This document shows, in pieces, positions 34,449 through 43,972 of a stretch of DNA of 64,000 nt. This stretch comes from Paenibacillus paeoniae. Lineage in GTDB: Bacteria > Bacillota > Bacilli > Paenibacillales > Paenibacillaceae. The first letter of the stretch is position 1. The number at the start of each line of letters is the position of its first letter. The translations under genes were made by a program, and so were the position numbers. Below the pieces are notes generated by a model. It had not been told where the DNA came from. It did no database searches and saw only the letters and a program-made list of their open reading frames with translations. The DNA is taken from positions 1-64,000 of the forward strand of contig NZ_QUBQ01000002.1 of NCBI RefSeq assembly GCF_003388735.1, given 5' to 3'.

Positions 34449-35837
34449 CTATTGAATCGACATATCCGCACCAATGACACCAATCGTCTCACCGTTCTCA
34501 TCATGAATCGGAACGGAAATCGTCATGCACAGTTGCTTGGTAATCGCAGAGACATAAATATCAGATTGGAAGGCATGCCCGGCTATTGCCTGCTTCCACC
34601 ATAGTCTCCCCTTTGCGTTCAACAATCCAGCCTCTGGCAAGGACACGATAAAGGAGCCATCCTTCCTGTTCGACCAAATCGCCTCAATATCCGACTTGGA
34701 GCGTAGAAGCTCGGTCAATAGCTTCTGATGCTCGTCTTCCTTCAACGATCGCAACCGATTGTCGGCAGCCGCTTGCTTCAGCCATTGCTGGAGAGCAGCA
34801 ACGTTGCCCATTGCCTTATTAATCGTATGTTTGATACCCACATTGTCGATCGCTTTTACAAGTTCACCGGATGAACGGCCCAGATTGCCTTTAATTTTGC
34901 CAAGCTTAGTAATCTGCTCTCTCTGCTGTTGGGTCATTTTTAGCGTTTCGTCAATGCTCTGGACCGTCTCGTCCACTGATTCTACAACTTCCTTCAGCAT
35001 GCTGGTCATATTGGACATATGCTCCGTCTGTCTGGCACTAGCTACTGCAGTACCGCCAGCCAATTCGTCCACCTCGGAAATTTTGCTCAGAATGACAGCC
35101 ATTCTGGCTTTCGTTGACTTCATCTCCGAAGCTCCGCGTTCTACAGAACTCTTCTCTTCATCGACCGCAAGAATGACTTGCTTGACGCCAAGCTCGATTT
35201 GCTCTACGACCCCGGACGAGCGTCTGACCGCCTCTCCGCTTTGTTCGGCAAGCTTCTTGATTTGATCGGCAACCACTGCGAATCCTCTGCCGTACTCTCC
35301 GGCATGTGCGGCCTCGATGGAAGCATTGAGCGCCAGCAAGGAAGTTTGAGATACAATCTGATGAATAAGAGCATTCATCTCGCTGACATGGGACATCTGT
35401 TCAATCAGCTCACGGATATGCGCGTCCATGGCTTGATTCTGAATGATCAGTTGACTCATCACTTCATTGGTAGCCTGCAGGGATTGGCTGACGTCGAGTA
35501 CAATTTCTTTCGCTTCATAACTCTTAGCCTTTAAATTGGATGAAGCCCCGCTTATCTCTTCTGCGGCGGATGCAACCTCCTGAAGGGCGGAGAATGCTTC
35601 CTCCATACGACTCATTGCTCCGGCGCTCGAGCTTCGGAGCGCCAATTCTTGAGCTGCCGACCGGTCGGCGACATCCGAGAGATGATGAATAGCGCCACCC
35701 ACCTCATCCACAGCAGCGTTCAATTGATCAGAGATGACAACCGATTCATGAAGCAGCGTTGTCATCTTCTCCTGTTGCTCCGTCTTATTCCATTCACCTT
35801 CTGTATTTCGGGAAAACCATTGGGCTGCAGCACGCAT
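34449..35837 (-). CDS. Soluble MCP-like receptor with C-terminal Cache-like segment
   Basis: 462 aa. An N-terminal MCP signalling domain (residues 30-280) carries the tip motif [33 protein letters not shown] (key residues E, A, R, GF). A C-terminal segment (about 360-462) resembles a Cache/PDC sensor, ending [22 protein letters not shown]. No transmembrane helix is present, so it is cytosolic, with the sensor after the signalling domain. ATG 35837 follows GAGGGGCGG; the frame upstream of it is not supported by a site. The signal and partner are unknown. Confidence 0.82.
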   Translation of the reverse strand: MRAAAQWFSRNTEGEWNKTEQQEKMTTLLHESVVISDQLNAAVDEVGGAIHHLSDVADRSAAQELALRSSSAGAMSRMEEAFSALQEVASAAEEISGASSNLKAKSYEAKEIVLDVSQSLQATNEVMSQLIIQNQAMDAHIRELIEQMSHVSEMNALIHQIVSQTSLLALNASIEAAHAGEYGRGFAVVADQIKKLAEQSGEAVRRSSGVVEQIELGVKQVILAVDEEKSSVERGASEMKSTKARMAVILSKISEVDELAGGTAVASARQTEHMSNMTSMLKEVVESVDETVQSIDETLKMTQQQREQITKLGKIKGNLGRSSGELVKAIDNVGIKHTINKAMGNVAALQQWLKQAAADNRLRSLKEDEHQKLLTELLRSKSDIEAIWSNRKDGSFIVSLPEAGLLNAKGRLWWKQAIAGHAFQSDIYVSAITKQLCMTISVPIHDENGETIGVIGADMSIQ

Positions 35838-35912
35838 GACGGTAAAACCGCCCCTCTCCAAGTGGGTTATGTGAATTTTCCCTACATTATAATCCAGTAT
35901 TAGACAAAAGAA

Positions 35913-35938
35913 AAGGGAAACCAGTGTCGGTTTCCCTT
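35913..35938 (-). terminator. Terminator of the SASP-like gene
   Basis: A 10-bp perfect stem AAGGGAAACC/GGTTTCCCTT (35913-35922, 35929-35938) is followed on the minus strand by TTCTTTTG, and on the plus strand by CTTTTTT. Confidence 0.85.
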
Positions 35939-35971
35939 CTTTTTTGAAGCATGATGTCATATAATCTAACC

Positions 35972-36127
35972 TTATTGTTGGTTTTGATTATTCTGAGCGG
36001 CTTGGTTCTCGTTTTGATTAGCAGATTGATTGTTGGTAGCATTATTTTGGTTGAACTCTTCAGCAAATTCAGCGTTGTGCTTATTGTTTTGATTTTGTGC
36101 TGCTTTGTTTTTGTTTTTATTGGTCAT
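35972..36127 (-). CDS. Gamma-type small acid-soluble spore protein-like
   Basis: 51 aa, very rich in Asn and Gln (more than half of the residues), with the segment AEFAEEF that resembles the GPR protease site of SASPs (TEFASEF). The protein would be degraded at germination to supply amino acids. GGAGG lies 8 nt before the ATG, a sigma-G-type promoter lies 25-54 nt upstream, and a terminator follows. It has a single cleavage site, where B. subtilis SspE has two; the SASP assignment rests on composition plus this site and promoter. Confidence 0.72.
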   Translation of the reverse strand: MTNKNKNKAAQNQNNKHNAEFAEEFNQNNATNNQSANQNENQAAQNNQNQQ

Positions 36128-36151
36128 GGTCTTCACCTCCCCGTCCACCTA

Positions 36152-36181
36152 TAGTATGGCAAGCGTTCGGCTTCTTATACA
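36152..36181 (-). promoter_or_regulatory. Sigma-G-type promoter of the SASP-like gene
   Basis: Minus-strand TGTATA (36176-36181) and CATACTA (36152-36158) spaced 17 nt. The -10 is a perfect sigma-G/F consensus. The -35 is the same as before the yhcN-like gene. Confidence 0.75.
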
Positions 36182-36185
36182 GAAA

Positions 36186-36752
36186 TTACGATTCGAGGTA
36201 AGACTGGGGAATCGGCTTGCCAACTTCGATCGCTTGGTTGATTCCGTTCAGCCATGACTGGGTTAACTTGCCGTTTCCACGCCTCAGCACCTGAACCTCA
36301 ACCTTGCGCTTGCCCCACTGCTCATATACTTCTTTAATGGTTTCGAAATATAGATCAATACGGTTCCCTTTGATGGCGGAACCCGTATCGGCTACTACTC
36401 CGTAGCCATAGCCCGGTATATAAAGCAATGTCCCGATCGGGAATTGCTTGGGATCAGCCGCAATGGTTGAAACCTGGTCCCGTCTAACCTTGACGCCTGA
36501 ATACGTAATGCCATATCCGGGATGGCCGGGACGTTTTCCTGTCGACTCCACGCCTGCCGTATAGCCGGTTGCCACCACTTCTATGACATCCAATGCAGCA
36601 GTAGCTGTAGTATGGGATTGCTCAGGGCGATAACTGCTTGCAGATTGAATTGGCGCGCTATAGGCGATCGATGCTCCAATTACTTCCACTATCGCCAGGA
36701 ACATGAGCATCAACATCCATTTCCTTGCACAAAGAAAAAAGCTTGTAACCAT
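36186..36752 (-). CDS. Secreted 3D-domain protein (YuiC/MltA-like fold)
   Basis: 188 aa. N-terminal membrane helix or signal ([19 protein letters not shown]) and a C-terminal 3D domain with the aspartates in [17 protein letters not shown] that give the family its name. Related proteins (YuiC) are lytic transglycosylase-like muralytic enzymes in sporulating bacteria. It lies between the SASP-like gene and thrS; expression is not obvious from the short upstream region. Confidence 0.85.
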   Translation of the reverse strand: MVTSFFLCARKWMLMLMFLAIVEVIGASIAYSAPIQSASSYRPEQSHTTATAALDVIEVVATGYTAGVESTGKRPGHPGYGITYSGVKVRRDQVSTIAADPKQFPIGTLLYIPGYGYGVVADTGSAIKGNRIDLYFETIKEVYEQWGKRKVEVQVLRRGNGKLTQSWLNGINQAIEVGKPIPQSYLES

Positions 36753-36822
36753 CTGGGCAAACTCCTCCTCAGAAGAATATTGCCCCGATCGTTCAAGCTT
36801 TATGCGCTAATTGTGCGGCTTG

Positions 36823-38757
36823 TTATTCCTTAGCCGCGATTTGGCCTTGCAGATATTGAATTAATTCAGCGATGGATTTCGCTCCGATGTCACCCTCGCC
36901 GCGCTTGCGGATGGATACGGAACCGGATTGCATTTCATTCTCGCCAACGACGAGCATGTATGGAGCCTTCTCAAGCTGCGCTTCACGAATCTTGTATCCA
37001 AGCTTCTCATTGCGCAAATCGCTCTCCACACGGATTCCCGCTTCCTGCAGCTGCTCGGCCACTTGACGAGCGTAGGATTCGTAAGCAGTGGATACTGGAA
37101 TGACCTTCGCTTGTACGGGAGACAGCCATAGCGGCAGTGCGCCTGCAAAGTTCTCAAGCAGGTATGCGGTCATGCGCTCCATTGTACTAATAATGCCGCG
37201 GTGGATAACGACCGGACGGTGCTTCTTGCCGTCTTCCCCGACGTATTCAAGCTCGAAGCGCTCCGGCAGCAGGAAGTCAAGCTGTGCGGTGGACAGTGTC
37301 TCTTCCTTGCCCAGCGCCGTCTTGATCTGAACGTCAAGCTTCGGCCCGTAGAAAGCCGCTTCGCCTTCTGCTTCGAAGAACGGAAGCTCAAGCTCCTCAA
37401 CAACCTCGCGCAGCATACGTTGGGACATTTCCCACATCTCGTCATTCTGGAAGTACTTCTCGGTATCCTGCGGATCACGGTAGGACAAGCGGAAGCGGTA
37501 TTCCTTAATGCCGAAATCTTCATAAACCTTGCGAATCAAATTAATAACACGCGCGAACTCTTCTTTGATTTGATCCGGACGGCAGAAGATGTGTGCGTCG
37601 TTCAGTGTCATTGCGCGAACGCGGTGCAAGCCAGTCAACGCACCCGACATCTCGTAGCGGTGCATCGTGCCCAGCTCAGCGATACGAACCGGCAGATCGC
37701 GATAGCTGCGCATGTCGCTCTTGAATACCATCATATGATGCGGACAGTTCATCGGACGAAGCACCAATTCCTCGTTGTCCATTACCATAGTCGGGAACAT
37801 ATCTTCATTGTAGTGATCCCAGTGCCCGGAAATTTTGTACAACTCTACATTAGCCAGTACAGGTGTATAGACATGCTCATAACCAAGACGTTCTTCCAGA
37901 TCGACGATGTAGCGTTCCATCGTTCTGCGGATTTTAGCTCCATTTGGCAGCCATAGCGGCAACCCTTGACCTACTTCACGGGAGAACGTGAACGTCTTCA
38001 GCTCACGGCCCAGCTTCCGGTGGTCGCGCTTCTTCGCTTCCTCAAGGAAATGCAAATGTTCGTCGAGCTGTGCTTTCTTAGGGAAAGCAGTACCGTAAAT
38101 ACGTTGAAGCATCTTGTTCTTGGAATCGCCGCGCCAGTAAGCACCCGCTACGCTAAGCAATTTAAAAGCTTTGATCCGGCCAGTTGATGGCAGATGCGGA
38201 CCACGGCATAGATCGAAGAACTCGCCTTGATCATACAGCGTAATCTCCGAATCCTCCGGCAAGTCGCGAATTAGCTCCAACTTGAGGTTGTCCTCAAGCT
38301 CAGTAAAGATAGCCAGCGCTTCGTCGCGGCTAACGACTCTGCGGCGAATCTCCAGGTTCTCGCCGATAATCTTGTTCATTTCTTTCTCAATGGCTGTCAG
38401 ATCGTCTGGTGTCAACGACTGCTCCATGTCGATATCGTAATAGAAGCCATCCTCGATAACGGGACCGATACCTAGTTTAATGTCCTTATTGCCATAGACA
38501 CGCTTAAGCGCCTGTGCCAGCAAATGCGCTGTACTGTGGCGGTATACTTCAAGGCCGTCCGCAGAGTCAACGGTTACGATCTCAATCGCCGCATCCTGCT
38601 CGATCGGGCTATATACATCAACGACTTTACCGTCGATTTTGCCGGCAATCGCATTTTTTTTAAGTCCTGTACTGATCGAACCCGCTACGTCTTCAATCGT
38701 TGTGCCGGCTTCATACTCCCGAATAGCGCCGTCTGGCAACGTAATTTTAATGCTCAT
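36823..38757 (-). CDS. thrS: Threonyl-tRNA synthetase
   Basis: 644 aa class II synthetase. Domain order is TGS (1-62), a second editing-associated N2 domain with HxxxH metal site ([11 protein letters not shown]), the catalytic core with motif 2 and the zinc ligands (NCPHHM), and the anticodon-binding domain. It charges tRNA-Thr. It is controlled by a T-box leader that ends just upstream of the ATG. Confidence 0.97.
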   Translation of the reverse strand: MSIKITLPDGAIREYEAGTTIEDVAGSISTGLKKNAIAGKIDGKVVDVYSPIEQDAAIEIVTVDSADGLEVYRHSTAHLLAQALKRVYGNKDIKLGIGPVIEDGFYYDIDMEQSLTPDDLTAIEKEMNKIIGENLEIRRRVVSRDEALAIFTELEDNLKLELIRDLPEDSEITLYDQGEFFDLCRGPHLPSTGRIKAFKLLSVAGAYWRGDSKNKMLQRIYGTAFPKKAQLDEHLHFLEEAKKRDHRKLGRELKTFTFSREVGQGLPLWLPNGAKIRRTMERYIVDLEERLGYEHVYTPVLANVELYKISGHWDHYNEDMFPTMVMDNEELVLRPMNCPHHMMVFKSDMRSYRDLPVRIAELGTMHRYEMSGALTGLHRVRAMTLNDAHIFCRPDQIKEEFARVINLIRKVYEDFGIKEYRFRLSYRDPQDTEKYFQNDEMWEMSQRMLREVVEELELPFFEAEGEAAFYGPKLDVQIKTALGKEETLSTAQLDFLLPERFELEYVGEDGKKHRPVVIHRGIISTMERMTAYLLENFAGALPLWLSPVQAKVIPVSTAYESYARQVAEQLQEAGIRVESDLRNEKLGYKIREAQLEKAPYMLVVGENEMQSGSVSIRKRGEGDIGAKSIAELIQYLQGQIAAKE

Positions 38758-38810
38758 TTCACTTCATCCTCCCAATTCGTCTATTGCAAGCGAAGCAGCG
38801 AGAGCGCAAC

Positions 38811-39111
38811 AAAAAAAGCACGCGTCCCGCAAAAGGGACGAGTGCTTGTCAGCTCGTGGTTCCACCCTACTTCAACTGAACCATCTCCATTATAAAACAA
38901 GACGGCAGTCCTCGTACGTATCTGGTAACGGAGATATCCGGTATGGCTTACTGCTGCTGTTGCCCAAGAGCAACGCAGGTTCAACCATACAGCTACAAGA
39001 GAGGTACATCTGCCCGCGTCTAGGAAGGAACTTTCAGCACGAATTCCTCTCTCTGGTCCAAGCGCATCTGGCAAACACATGACTCTTGTCATGGCTGTTG
39101 CAACGTATATG
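38811..39111 (-). promoter_or_regulatory. T-box riboswitch of thrS
   Basis: The minus strand contains the T-box sequence AGGGTGGAACCACG (38855-38868), a terminator stem AGCACTCGTCCC/GGGACGCGTGCT followed by seven T residues (38811-38846), and a stem-I region with ACC as likely specifier (39055-39057), followed by AGAGAG. Uncharged tRNA-Thr should stabilise the antiterminator. Confidence 0.93.
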
Positions 39112-39117
39112 AGCATC

Positions 39118-39146
39118 ATTATAGACCGATAAGAGAGAATGGTCAA
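39118..39146 (-). promoter_or_regulatory. thrS leader promoter
   Basis: TTGACC (39141-39146) and TATAAT (39118-39123) with a 17-nt spacer on the minus strand. The -35 falls in the tail of the gap behind ytxC. Confidence 0.85.
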
Positions 39147-39170
39147 GGGCGCTTTTGCAAGCATCCCTTC

Positions 39171-40094
39171 TTAGGGTTGTATCAACTCATCCAGTGTACT
39201 GGAACAGGACGGGCATTTCACGCATACTTTCACCCGGCTATCGAAGATCGTCTCGATCGTCCGAATGACTTGCATCTCGGGATGGCGCGTATGAATCATG
39301 ATTTGTTTGGGAGATACGGATATTAAAGAGCTGATGACCATATCTTCGATATTCATCTCGGTCTCCAGCATCTCCGCTACAATCCGATCTGACGGCGGCT
39401 TAGCCTCCAGCGGCTGGAAGCTTTCATTGTATAGGGTGAAATCATGCCCGCCTTTGTGCAGCAAATGGACAAGCGGCACTTTCGACTCCTGCAGCTGCAC
39501 AAAATATTTGAGCAGTGAAATAAACTCCTGGTACTGCTTATCCAGTACATATTCATCCAGCGCATACTCCACAATTTCCGTAAGCTCATTGCGATAGGCG
39601 CGCAAGCGGAAGGTTAATAAGCCGCTTATATTGAGATCATTCTCAACTTCGAGGAACTTCTCGATTTCCTCGGCGATCTTGCCCTTACGTCTAGCCCGAT
39701 CCGCTTCCTGGAAGCGACTGCCCAGTCCCTCCCATTCCTTGCCGTGCAGAAGATCGTAACAATACTTCTGGATCAGAACAGCATCCATGGATGGGTTGCC
39801 CCGATATTTTTTCCCGATTATGCTGGACAATAGGTCTGGTTCCATCTGGCTCACAACATACTCCGCGATTGCGCTGGCGGATGCTTTATAGAAGAAAGGG
39901 CCGTCCGTCTTCAATTGAAAATGCGGCAGTTGGGCGATACATCTTACGGCTTCCGGCTCCTTCACAAACTGAACGAGCGGTTGACCGCTGCCCTTGGCCG
40001 ACCTATGTAAATCAGCATCTACTTGTTCCTGTAACAACGTATGCAAGCTGTCGACTGATTCCTCATTTGGCAATGCGATTCTGAACAAATCCAT
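39171..40094 (-). CDS. ytxC: YtxC-like sporulation protein
   Basis: 307 aa. Length, the basic N-terminal half and the C-terminal KCPSCSSTLDELIQ are as in the YtxC family of endospore formers. In Bacillus ytxC sits next to thrS as it does here, so synteny supports the name. Its function in sporulation is not defined. It starts 4 nt after the stop of the truncated AraC gene, whose promoter may drive it. Confidence 0.87.
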   Translation of the reverse strand: MDLFRIALPNEESVDSLHTLLQEQVDADLHRSAKGSGQPLVQFVKEPEAVRCIAQLPHFQLKTDGPFFYKASASAIAEYVVSQMEPDLLSSIIGKKYRGNPSMDAVLIQKYCYDLLHGKEWEGLGSRFQEADRARRKGKIAEEIEKFLEVENDLNISGLLTFRLRAYRNELTEIVEYALDEYVLDKQYQEFISLLKYFVQLQESKVPLVHLLHKGGHDFTLYNESFQPLEAKPPSDRIVAEMLETEMNIEDMVISSLISVSPKQIMIHTRHPEMQVIRTIETIFDSRVKVCVKCPSCSSTLDELIQP

Positions 40095-40098
40095 GCGC

Positions 40099-40707
40099 TC
40101 ACCCCTTTCCTTCCGTTACAGTATATGGCCCGCAGGCAACGTATATACAAAGAAGAGTTTGGCATGAGGCGAACGACAGGAGAAATAAAAACGACCGCCG
40201 CGACTGGCCTATCTGACCTAGTCGGGCGATCTCTCCGAACAATAAATCGAGCAGGAGCTCCTGAAACCACATATTCGCTTTGAGCTTGTCCCATGTATTC
40301 GACCTCTGCTGGTGCTGAACCATATGGAGAGCGAGTTCTTCTAATCTAGAATAAGAAGGAACCATAACAACCTGACGACAAGGTAGTTCTCCTTGTTCAA
40401 TACGGAAGGGCTCTGAGGCATCATATACATAGAAGGTAATGAGATAGATTTGGACCTCCCTGATTTCTTCCGCACTGGTCTCCAACAGAACTCCAGGCGT
40501 CAGTACAAGGCAGGTACCGCGACTTATCTTTATGCTGTCTCCATTAATTCCGCACACACCGCTGCCCCCGCTTACAAGCAGCAGTGTATGTAAAGTGAGG
40601 ATGCTTTTTCCCAATCGGATATATTCTTCCTTATTCAATAGACGGATCTCTTCAAGCTTAAACAACATAGCATCCGCCGCAAGCATCTTTGACTTGTCCT
40701 CTTGCAT
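40099..40707 (-). pseudogene. Truncated AraC-type siderophore regulator (sensor half only)
   Basis: 202 aa. The sequence matches the N-terminal ligand and dimer domain of Btr-like AraC regulators, including KANMWFQELLLDLLFGE, but ends about where the two helix-turn-helix motifs should begin; the last 30 residues look like random extension. A Fur-box palindrome precedes it, as with the iron regulators at 57-61 kb. It may be a dead regulator or a free-standing sensor. ATG 40707 follows AGGGTG. Confidence 0.65.
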
Positions 40708-40744
40708 AGCTATCACCCTATCGAAAAGAATACCTGTAAAAAGA

Positions 40745-40787
40745 AAAGTATTGTATGATATTGATTCTCAATATCATACAATACTTT
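40745..40787. promoter_or_regulatory. 43-bp palindrome with central Fur box
   Basis: Two perfect 20-bp arms flank a TTC centre. The middle 19 nt (GATATTGATTCTCAATATC, 40757-40775) match the Fur consensus GATAATGATAATCATTATC at 15 of 19 positions. It lies about 40 nt upstream of the truncated AraC gene, with TATAAT at 40787-40792 on the plus strand. Confidence 0.75.
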
Positions 40788-40858
40788 ATAATGGGATCAT
40801 AGAGCATTTAAGAAATCCGTCTGCTGATGGAGGTTGCTCTTTGATGAAATCCGTTTGA

Positions 40859-41149
40859 TTAATAAAATATGTAATAATTAAGGAGTCCGATACTCTTGAA
40901 TCGATCTGAGTTTGTTATTTTAGTTTCACAAGCCCTGATCACGACGTATTTCTGGCAACTAGTTGAGGTATCAATTAGAGTGTTCATGACATCTCCAAGT
41001 AAACTCACCCCAACATTGACTAAAATATGGTTTCCGGTTTCCTTTTTAATTTTATTTTTCAGAGCCTCATTGTAATCTTCAGTTGTGGGTACTGTAAAAG
41101 CCAGAATAACAAAAACAATTAATAGAATAGGCAGCCATCTTTTTTTCAA
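40859..41149 (-). CDS. Small DUF4359-like membrane or secreted protein
   Basis: 96 aa. Hydrophobic N-terminus (LPILLIVFVILAFTVP) followed by TTEDYNEALKNKIKKETG, like the DUF4359 family. Start TTG with GGGGAGG at 8 nt. The gene and its surroundings are clearly more A/T-rich than neighbouring genes. It may be cotranscribed with nothing; the palindrome with its Fur box lies 70-110 nt beyond its 3' end. Function unknown. Confidence 0.6.
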   Translation of the reverse strand: MKKRWLPILLIVFVILAFTVPTTEDYNEALKNKIKKETGNHILVNVGVSLLGDVMNTLIDTSTSCQKYVVIRACETKITNSDRFKSIGLLNYYIFY

Positions 41150-41255
41150 GTCTAAATCCTCCCCTAGTCCAATACTCCTAATTTACCATATTTTATATGA
41201 GTCAGCCATGACTTTTCATTACCTTTCAATTGTAATAAACATCTCTGCCCGACGA

Positions 41256-41311
41256 CAAAAAGCGCCAGTGTATCATTAGTCCTCCAATTGGAATAATGAT
41301 ACACTGGCGCT
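41256..41311 (-). terminator. mqnC terminator
   Basis: An 18-bp perfect stem (41261-41278 with 41294-41311) followed on the minus strand by TTTTTGTCG, about 44 nt after the mqnC stop. The loop contains CCAATTGG. Confidence 0.92.
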
Positions 41312-41354
41312 GTTATTCGCTGTGTAATTGTCCTGTGTTCCCTTATCGTTCACA

Positions 41355-42491
41355 CTAGTTTTGCATAATAAAGTCGCGTTCCGCCTTCTCCGATTCATGA
41401 TACATGCGAAGAATGTTGTATTTGGTATCACGCTGAGCCGGAATTTTGCCCGCTTCGCGAATTAATTGAAGAATAAGGTCAATGTTCACTTTATGCGTTG
41501 TACCGGCAGCGGATACGACGTTCTCTTCGATCATGGTGCTGCCAAAGTCGTTGCAGCCGTAAGACAGGCTTAGTTTCCCCATCTCCGGTCCCATCGTCAC
41601 CCAAGACGACTGGAAATTGTTGATATTGTCCAGCATCATGCGGCTAACCGCGACAATACGAAGATATTCCTCCGGCTTCGCCTTCTCCAGCTTCAGGTTA
41701 GTATTGTCCGGTTGGAACGGCCAAGATATGAAGGCAAGGAAGCCCGGTGTCGGATAATTATTCGCCAACACCCTATCTTGCTCATCTCGGATGCGCAGCA
41801 TATGAAGCGCGCGCTCCTCTATCGTTTCACCCAAGCCGTATACCATCGTTGCCGTTGTATTCATACCGTGGCGATGGGCAGAGTTCATAACGTCCATCCA
41901 GTCTTGCCATGGACCCTTCATCCGGCTAATCTTCCGGCGTGTGCGATCATCCAATATCTCCGCCCCGCCGCCCGGCAAGGAATCCAATCCCGCTTCATGA
42001 AGCTGAGCAATCACTTCGTCCAGCGACAATCCGTCCGAGACCACCTTCATCTTCTGAATTTCGGCTGGCGAGAAGGAGTGCATCGTAATGTCAGGGAAGC
42101 GAGTTTTAATTTTGCGAAGCAAATCCGTGTAATACGTAAATGGAAGATTCGGATTCGTGCCGCCTTGCATCAATATTTCGGTACCACCAACATCGACCGT
42201 TTCTTGAATTTTATTTAAAATGACTTCGTCATCCAGCACATAGCCTTCCTTCGAGCCTGGCGCACGGTAAAAGGCGCAGAATCGGCAATATACGTCACAT
42301 ACGTTCGTATAGTTGACGTTGCGTCCAACCACGAACGTCGTAATCGGCTCCGGATGCTTTCTCAGCATCACCTGGTTAGCTACATGTCCCATCTTCTCGA
42401 TCTGATCGGAAGCGAGCAATTCCATCCCGTCTTCCAGACTTAATCTATTGCCACTCAAGGCTTTATCCAATATCCGGTCTATCGCGCTCAT
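41355..42491 (-). CDS. mqnC: Cyclic dehypoxanthinyl futalosine synthase (radical SAM)
   Basis: 378 aa radical SAM enzyme. The cluster motif is CDVYCRFC (CxxxCxxC) with the typical follow-on AFYRAPGS. The partial GGTEILMQGGTNP and SPAEI segments match the MqnC/MqnE/CofH group; I place it as MqnC by its length and overall pattern. It works in the futalosine route to menaquinone. ATG 42491 has AAGGAGG at 8 nt. No other mqn gene is in the window. Confidence 0.88.
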   Translation of the reverse strand: MSAIDRILDKALSGNRLSLEDGMELLASDQIEKMGHVANQVMLRKHPEPITTFVVGRNVNYTNVCDVYCRFCAFYRAPGSKEGYVLDDEVILNKIQETVDVGGTEILMQGGTNPNLPFTYYTDLLRKIKTRFPDITMHSFSPAEIQKMKVVSDGLSLDEVIAQLHEAGLDSLPGGGAEILDDRTRRKISRMKGPWQDWMDVMNSAHRHGMNTTATMVYGLGETIEERALHMLRIRDEQDRVLANNYPTPGFLAFISWPFQPDNTNLKLEKAKPEEYLRIVAVSRMMLDNINNFQSSWVTMGPEMGKLSLSYGCNDFGSTMIEENVVSAAGTTHKVNIDLILQLIREAGKIPAQRDTKYNILRMYHESEKAERDFIMQN

Positions 42492-42612
42492 CCGCAAGAC
42501 CTCCTTAACTATTCAAGTGCTAATACTTAATCCTATCATAGATCAAGAAGACTAGTCATCCTCCCGCAGCAAAACCATTATGGCAAATTAACGAAATTTA
42601 TATAGGAAGGAA

Positions 42613-42656
42613 GACAGACACTGCATCCCCGATAGCATCGGCTGGCCGTGTCTGTC
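42613..42656 (-). terminator. Hairpin after metI
   Basis: A 9-bp stem GACAGACAC/GTGTCTGTC (42613-42621, 42648-42656) just after the metI stop; no strong T-run follows, so termination efficiency is uncertain. Confidence 0.5.
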
Positions 42657-42666
42657 CGTTTGAGCT

Positions 42667-43827
42667 CTATTGCTCCTCGATCTCTTGTTTGGCCTCGCGA
42701 AGCGCCTGCTCCAAATCTTCGATCAAATCATCCACATGCTCGATCCCGACGGAGAAGCGCAGCAAGCGGTCATCTACCCCAACTGCTTTGCGAATCTCTT
42801 CCGGTATATCGGCGTGAGTCTGTACAGCCGGATACGTCATTAGCGATTCTACGCCGCCCAAGCTCTCAGCGAAAGCAATCAGCTTAATGTGCCGCAGAAT
42901 CGGCTCGATATAACGAGCATCCTTCAAGCGGAACGAGAAAATACCCGTATTGCCCGAAGACTGTTTGTTCTGAACATCATGCCCTGGATGATGCGGCAAG
43001 GCCGGATAGTAAACATCATCAATCGCTGGATGCTCCAGCAAGTACTCCGCGATTTTCGTCGCATTGTACTGATGCCTCTCCATACGCAGCGCGAGCGTCT
43101 TCATGCCTCTCATCAGCAGCCAGGAATCCTGCGGTCCCAATACGGCTCCGATGGAGTTATGTAGAATCGCCATCTCCTTGGACAGCTCCTCGCCTTTTGT
43201 AATAATCAGGCCCGCTAACACGTCATTATGCCCGCCCAAATATTTGGTCGCGCTATGAATGACAATGTCGGCTCCAAGCTCAATTGGGCGCTGCAAATAA
43301 GGAGTGAGCAAGGTGTTGTCGACAATCGTCAGCAGCCCCCTCGATTTGGCCCATGAGCATACACGCTCCAGATCGGTAATCATCATAAGCGGGTTAGTCG
43401 GCGTCTCAATAAGCACCGCCTTCGTATTCGGCTGCAGCAAGCTGGACATGCCATCTATATCATTCGTATCAACATAGGATGCTGTTACGCCGAATCTCGA
43501 CATAATGCGCTCCAGCAGACGATACGTTCCTCCGTACAAATCCAGTGAAACAATCAGATGATCGCCTTGACTAAAATAAGCAAAGATCGTCTGCAGCGCG
43601 GCCATGCCAGAGCTACAGGCAAATCCGGCATCACCAGACTCCAGCTTCGCTGCTGCTTCTTCCAGTACGGCTCTAGTCGGACTTTTGGTTCTGGCATAAT
43701 CGAAGCCCGTGCTTTGTCCCAGCTTGGGATGGCGAAATGCTGTAGCTTGATAGACAGGGAAGCTGACCGCTCCCGTAACAGGCTCCTGAACAGAACCGAT
43801 TTGAGCCAAGTGACTTTCTATTTTCAT
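42667..43827 (-). CDS. metI: Cystathionine gamma-synthase / O-acetylhomoserine sulfhydrylase
   Basis: 386 aa PLP enzyme of the Cys/Met metabolism family, with PLP-Lys in HSATKYLGGHND and the N-terminal ATAFRHPKLGQSTGFDYARTKSPTR-type segment (key GFDYARTKSPTR) of MetI. It joins O-acetylhomoserine to cysteine or sulfide. It lies downstream of metA with a palindromic element between, so the SAM riboswitch may cover it through readthrough. GGGAG is 12 nt before the ATG, a long spacing. Confidence 0.88.
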   Translation of the reverse strand: MKIESHLAQIGSVQEPVTGAVSFPVYQATAFRHPKLGQSTGFDYARTKSPTRAVLEEAAAKLESGDAGFACSSGMAALQTIFAYFSQGDHLIVSLDLYGGTYRLLERIMSRFGVTASYVDTNDIDGMSSLLQPNTKAVLIETPTNPLMMITDLERVCSWAKSRGLLTIVDNTLLTPYLQRPIELGADIVIHSATKYLGGHNDVLAGLIITKGEELSKEMAILHNSIGAVLGPQDSWLLMRGMKTLALRMERHQYNATKIAEYLLEHPAIDDVYYPALPHHPGHDVQNKQSSGNTGIFSFRLKDARYIEPILRHIKLIAFAESLGGVESLMTYPAVQTHADIPEEIRKAVGVDDRLLRFSVGIEHVDDLIEDLEQALREAKQEIEEQ

Positions 43828-43860
43828 TTAACTTCGCAACTCCCTTTACATGTATTAGAG

Positions 43861-43966
43861 GTTATTCAAAAAGTCATCTTTTGATCACGAAGCAAGCCAA
43901 GAAGCGTATTCGACATCGAATCTTGCGAGAAGCTTCTCGGTGCTGAAAACCCGACTTTTTGAACAC
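43861..43966. mobile_element. 106-bp MITE-like palindrome
   Basis: Inverted ends TTCAAAAAGTC (from 43865) and GACTTTTTGAA (43953-43963) bound a non-coding interior between the metI start and the metA stop. The stretch is a compact imperfect palindrome of the kind dispersed in Paenibacillus genomes (established impression, not checked here). It could act as the terminator of metA. Confidence 0.55.
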
Positions 43967-43972
43967 GCACAA

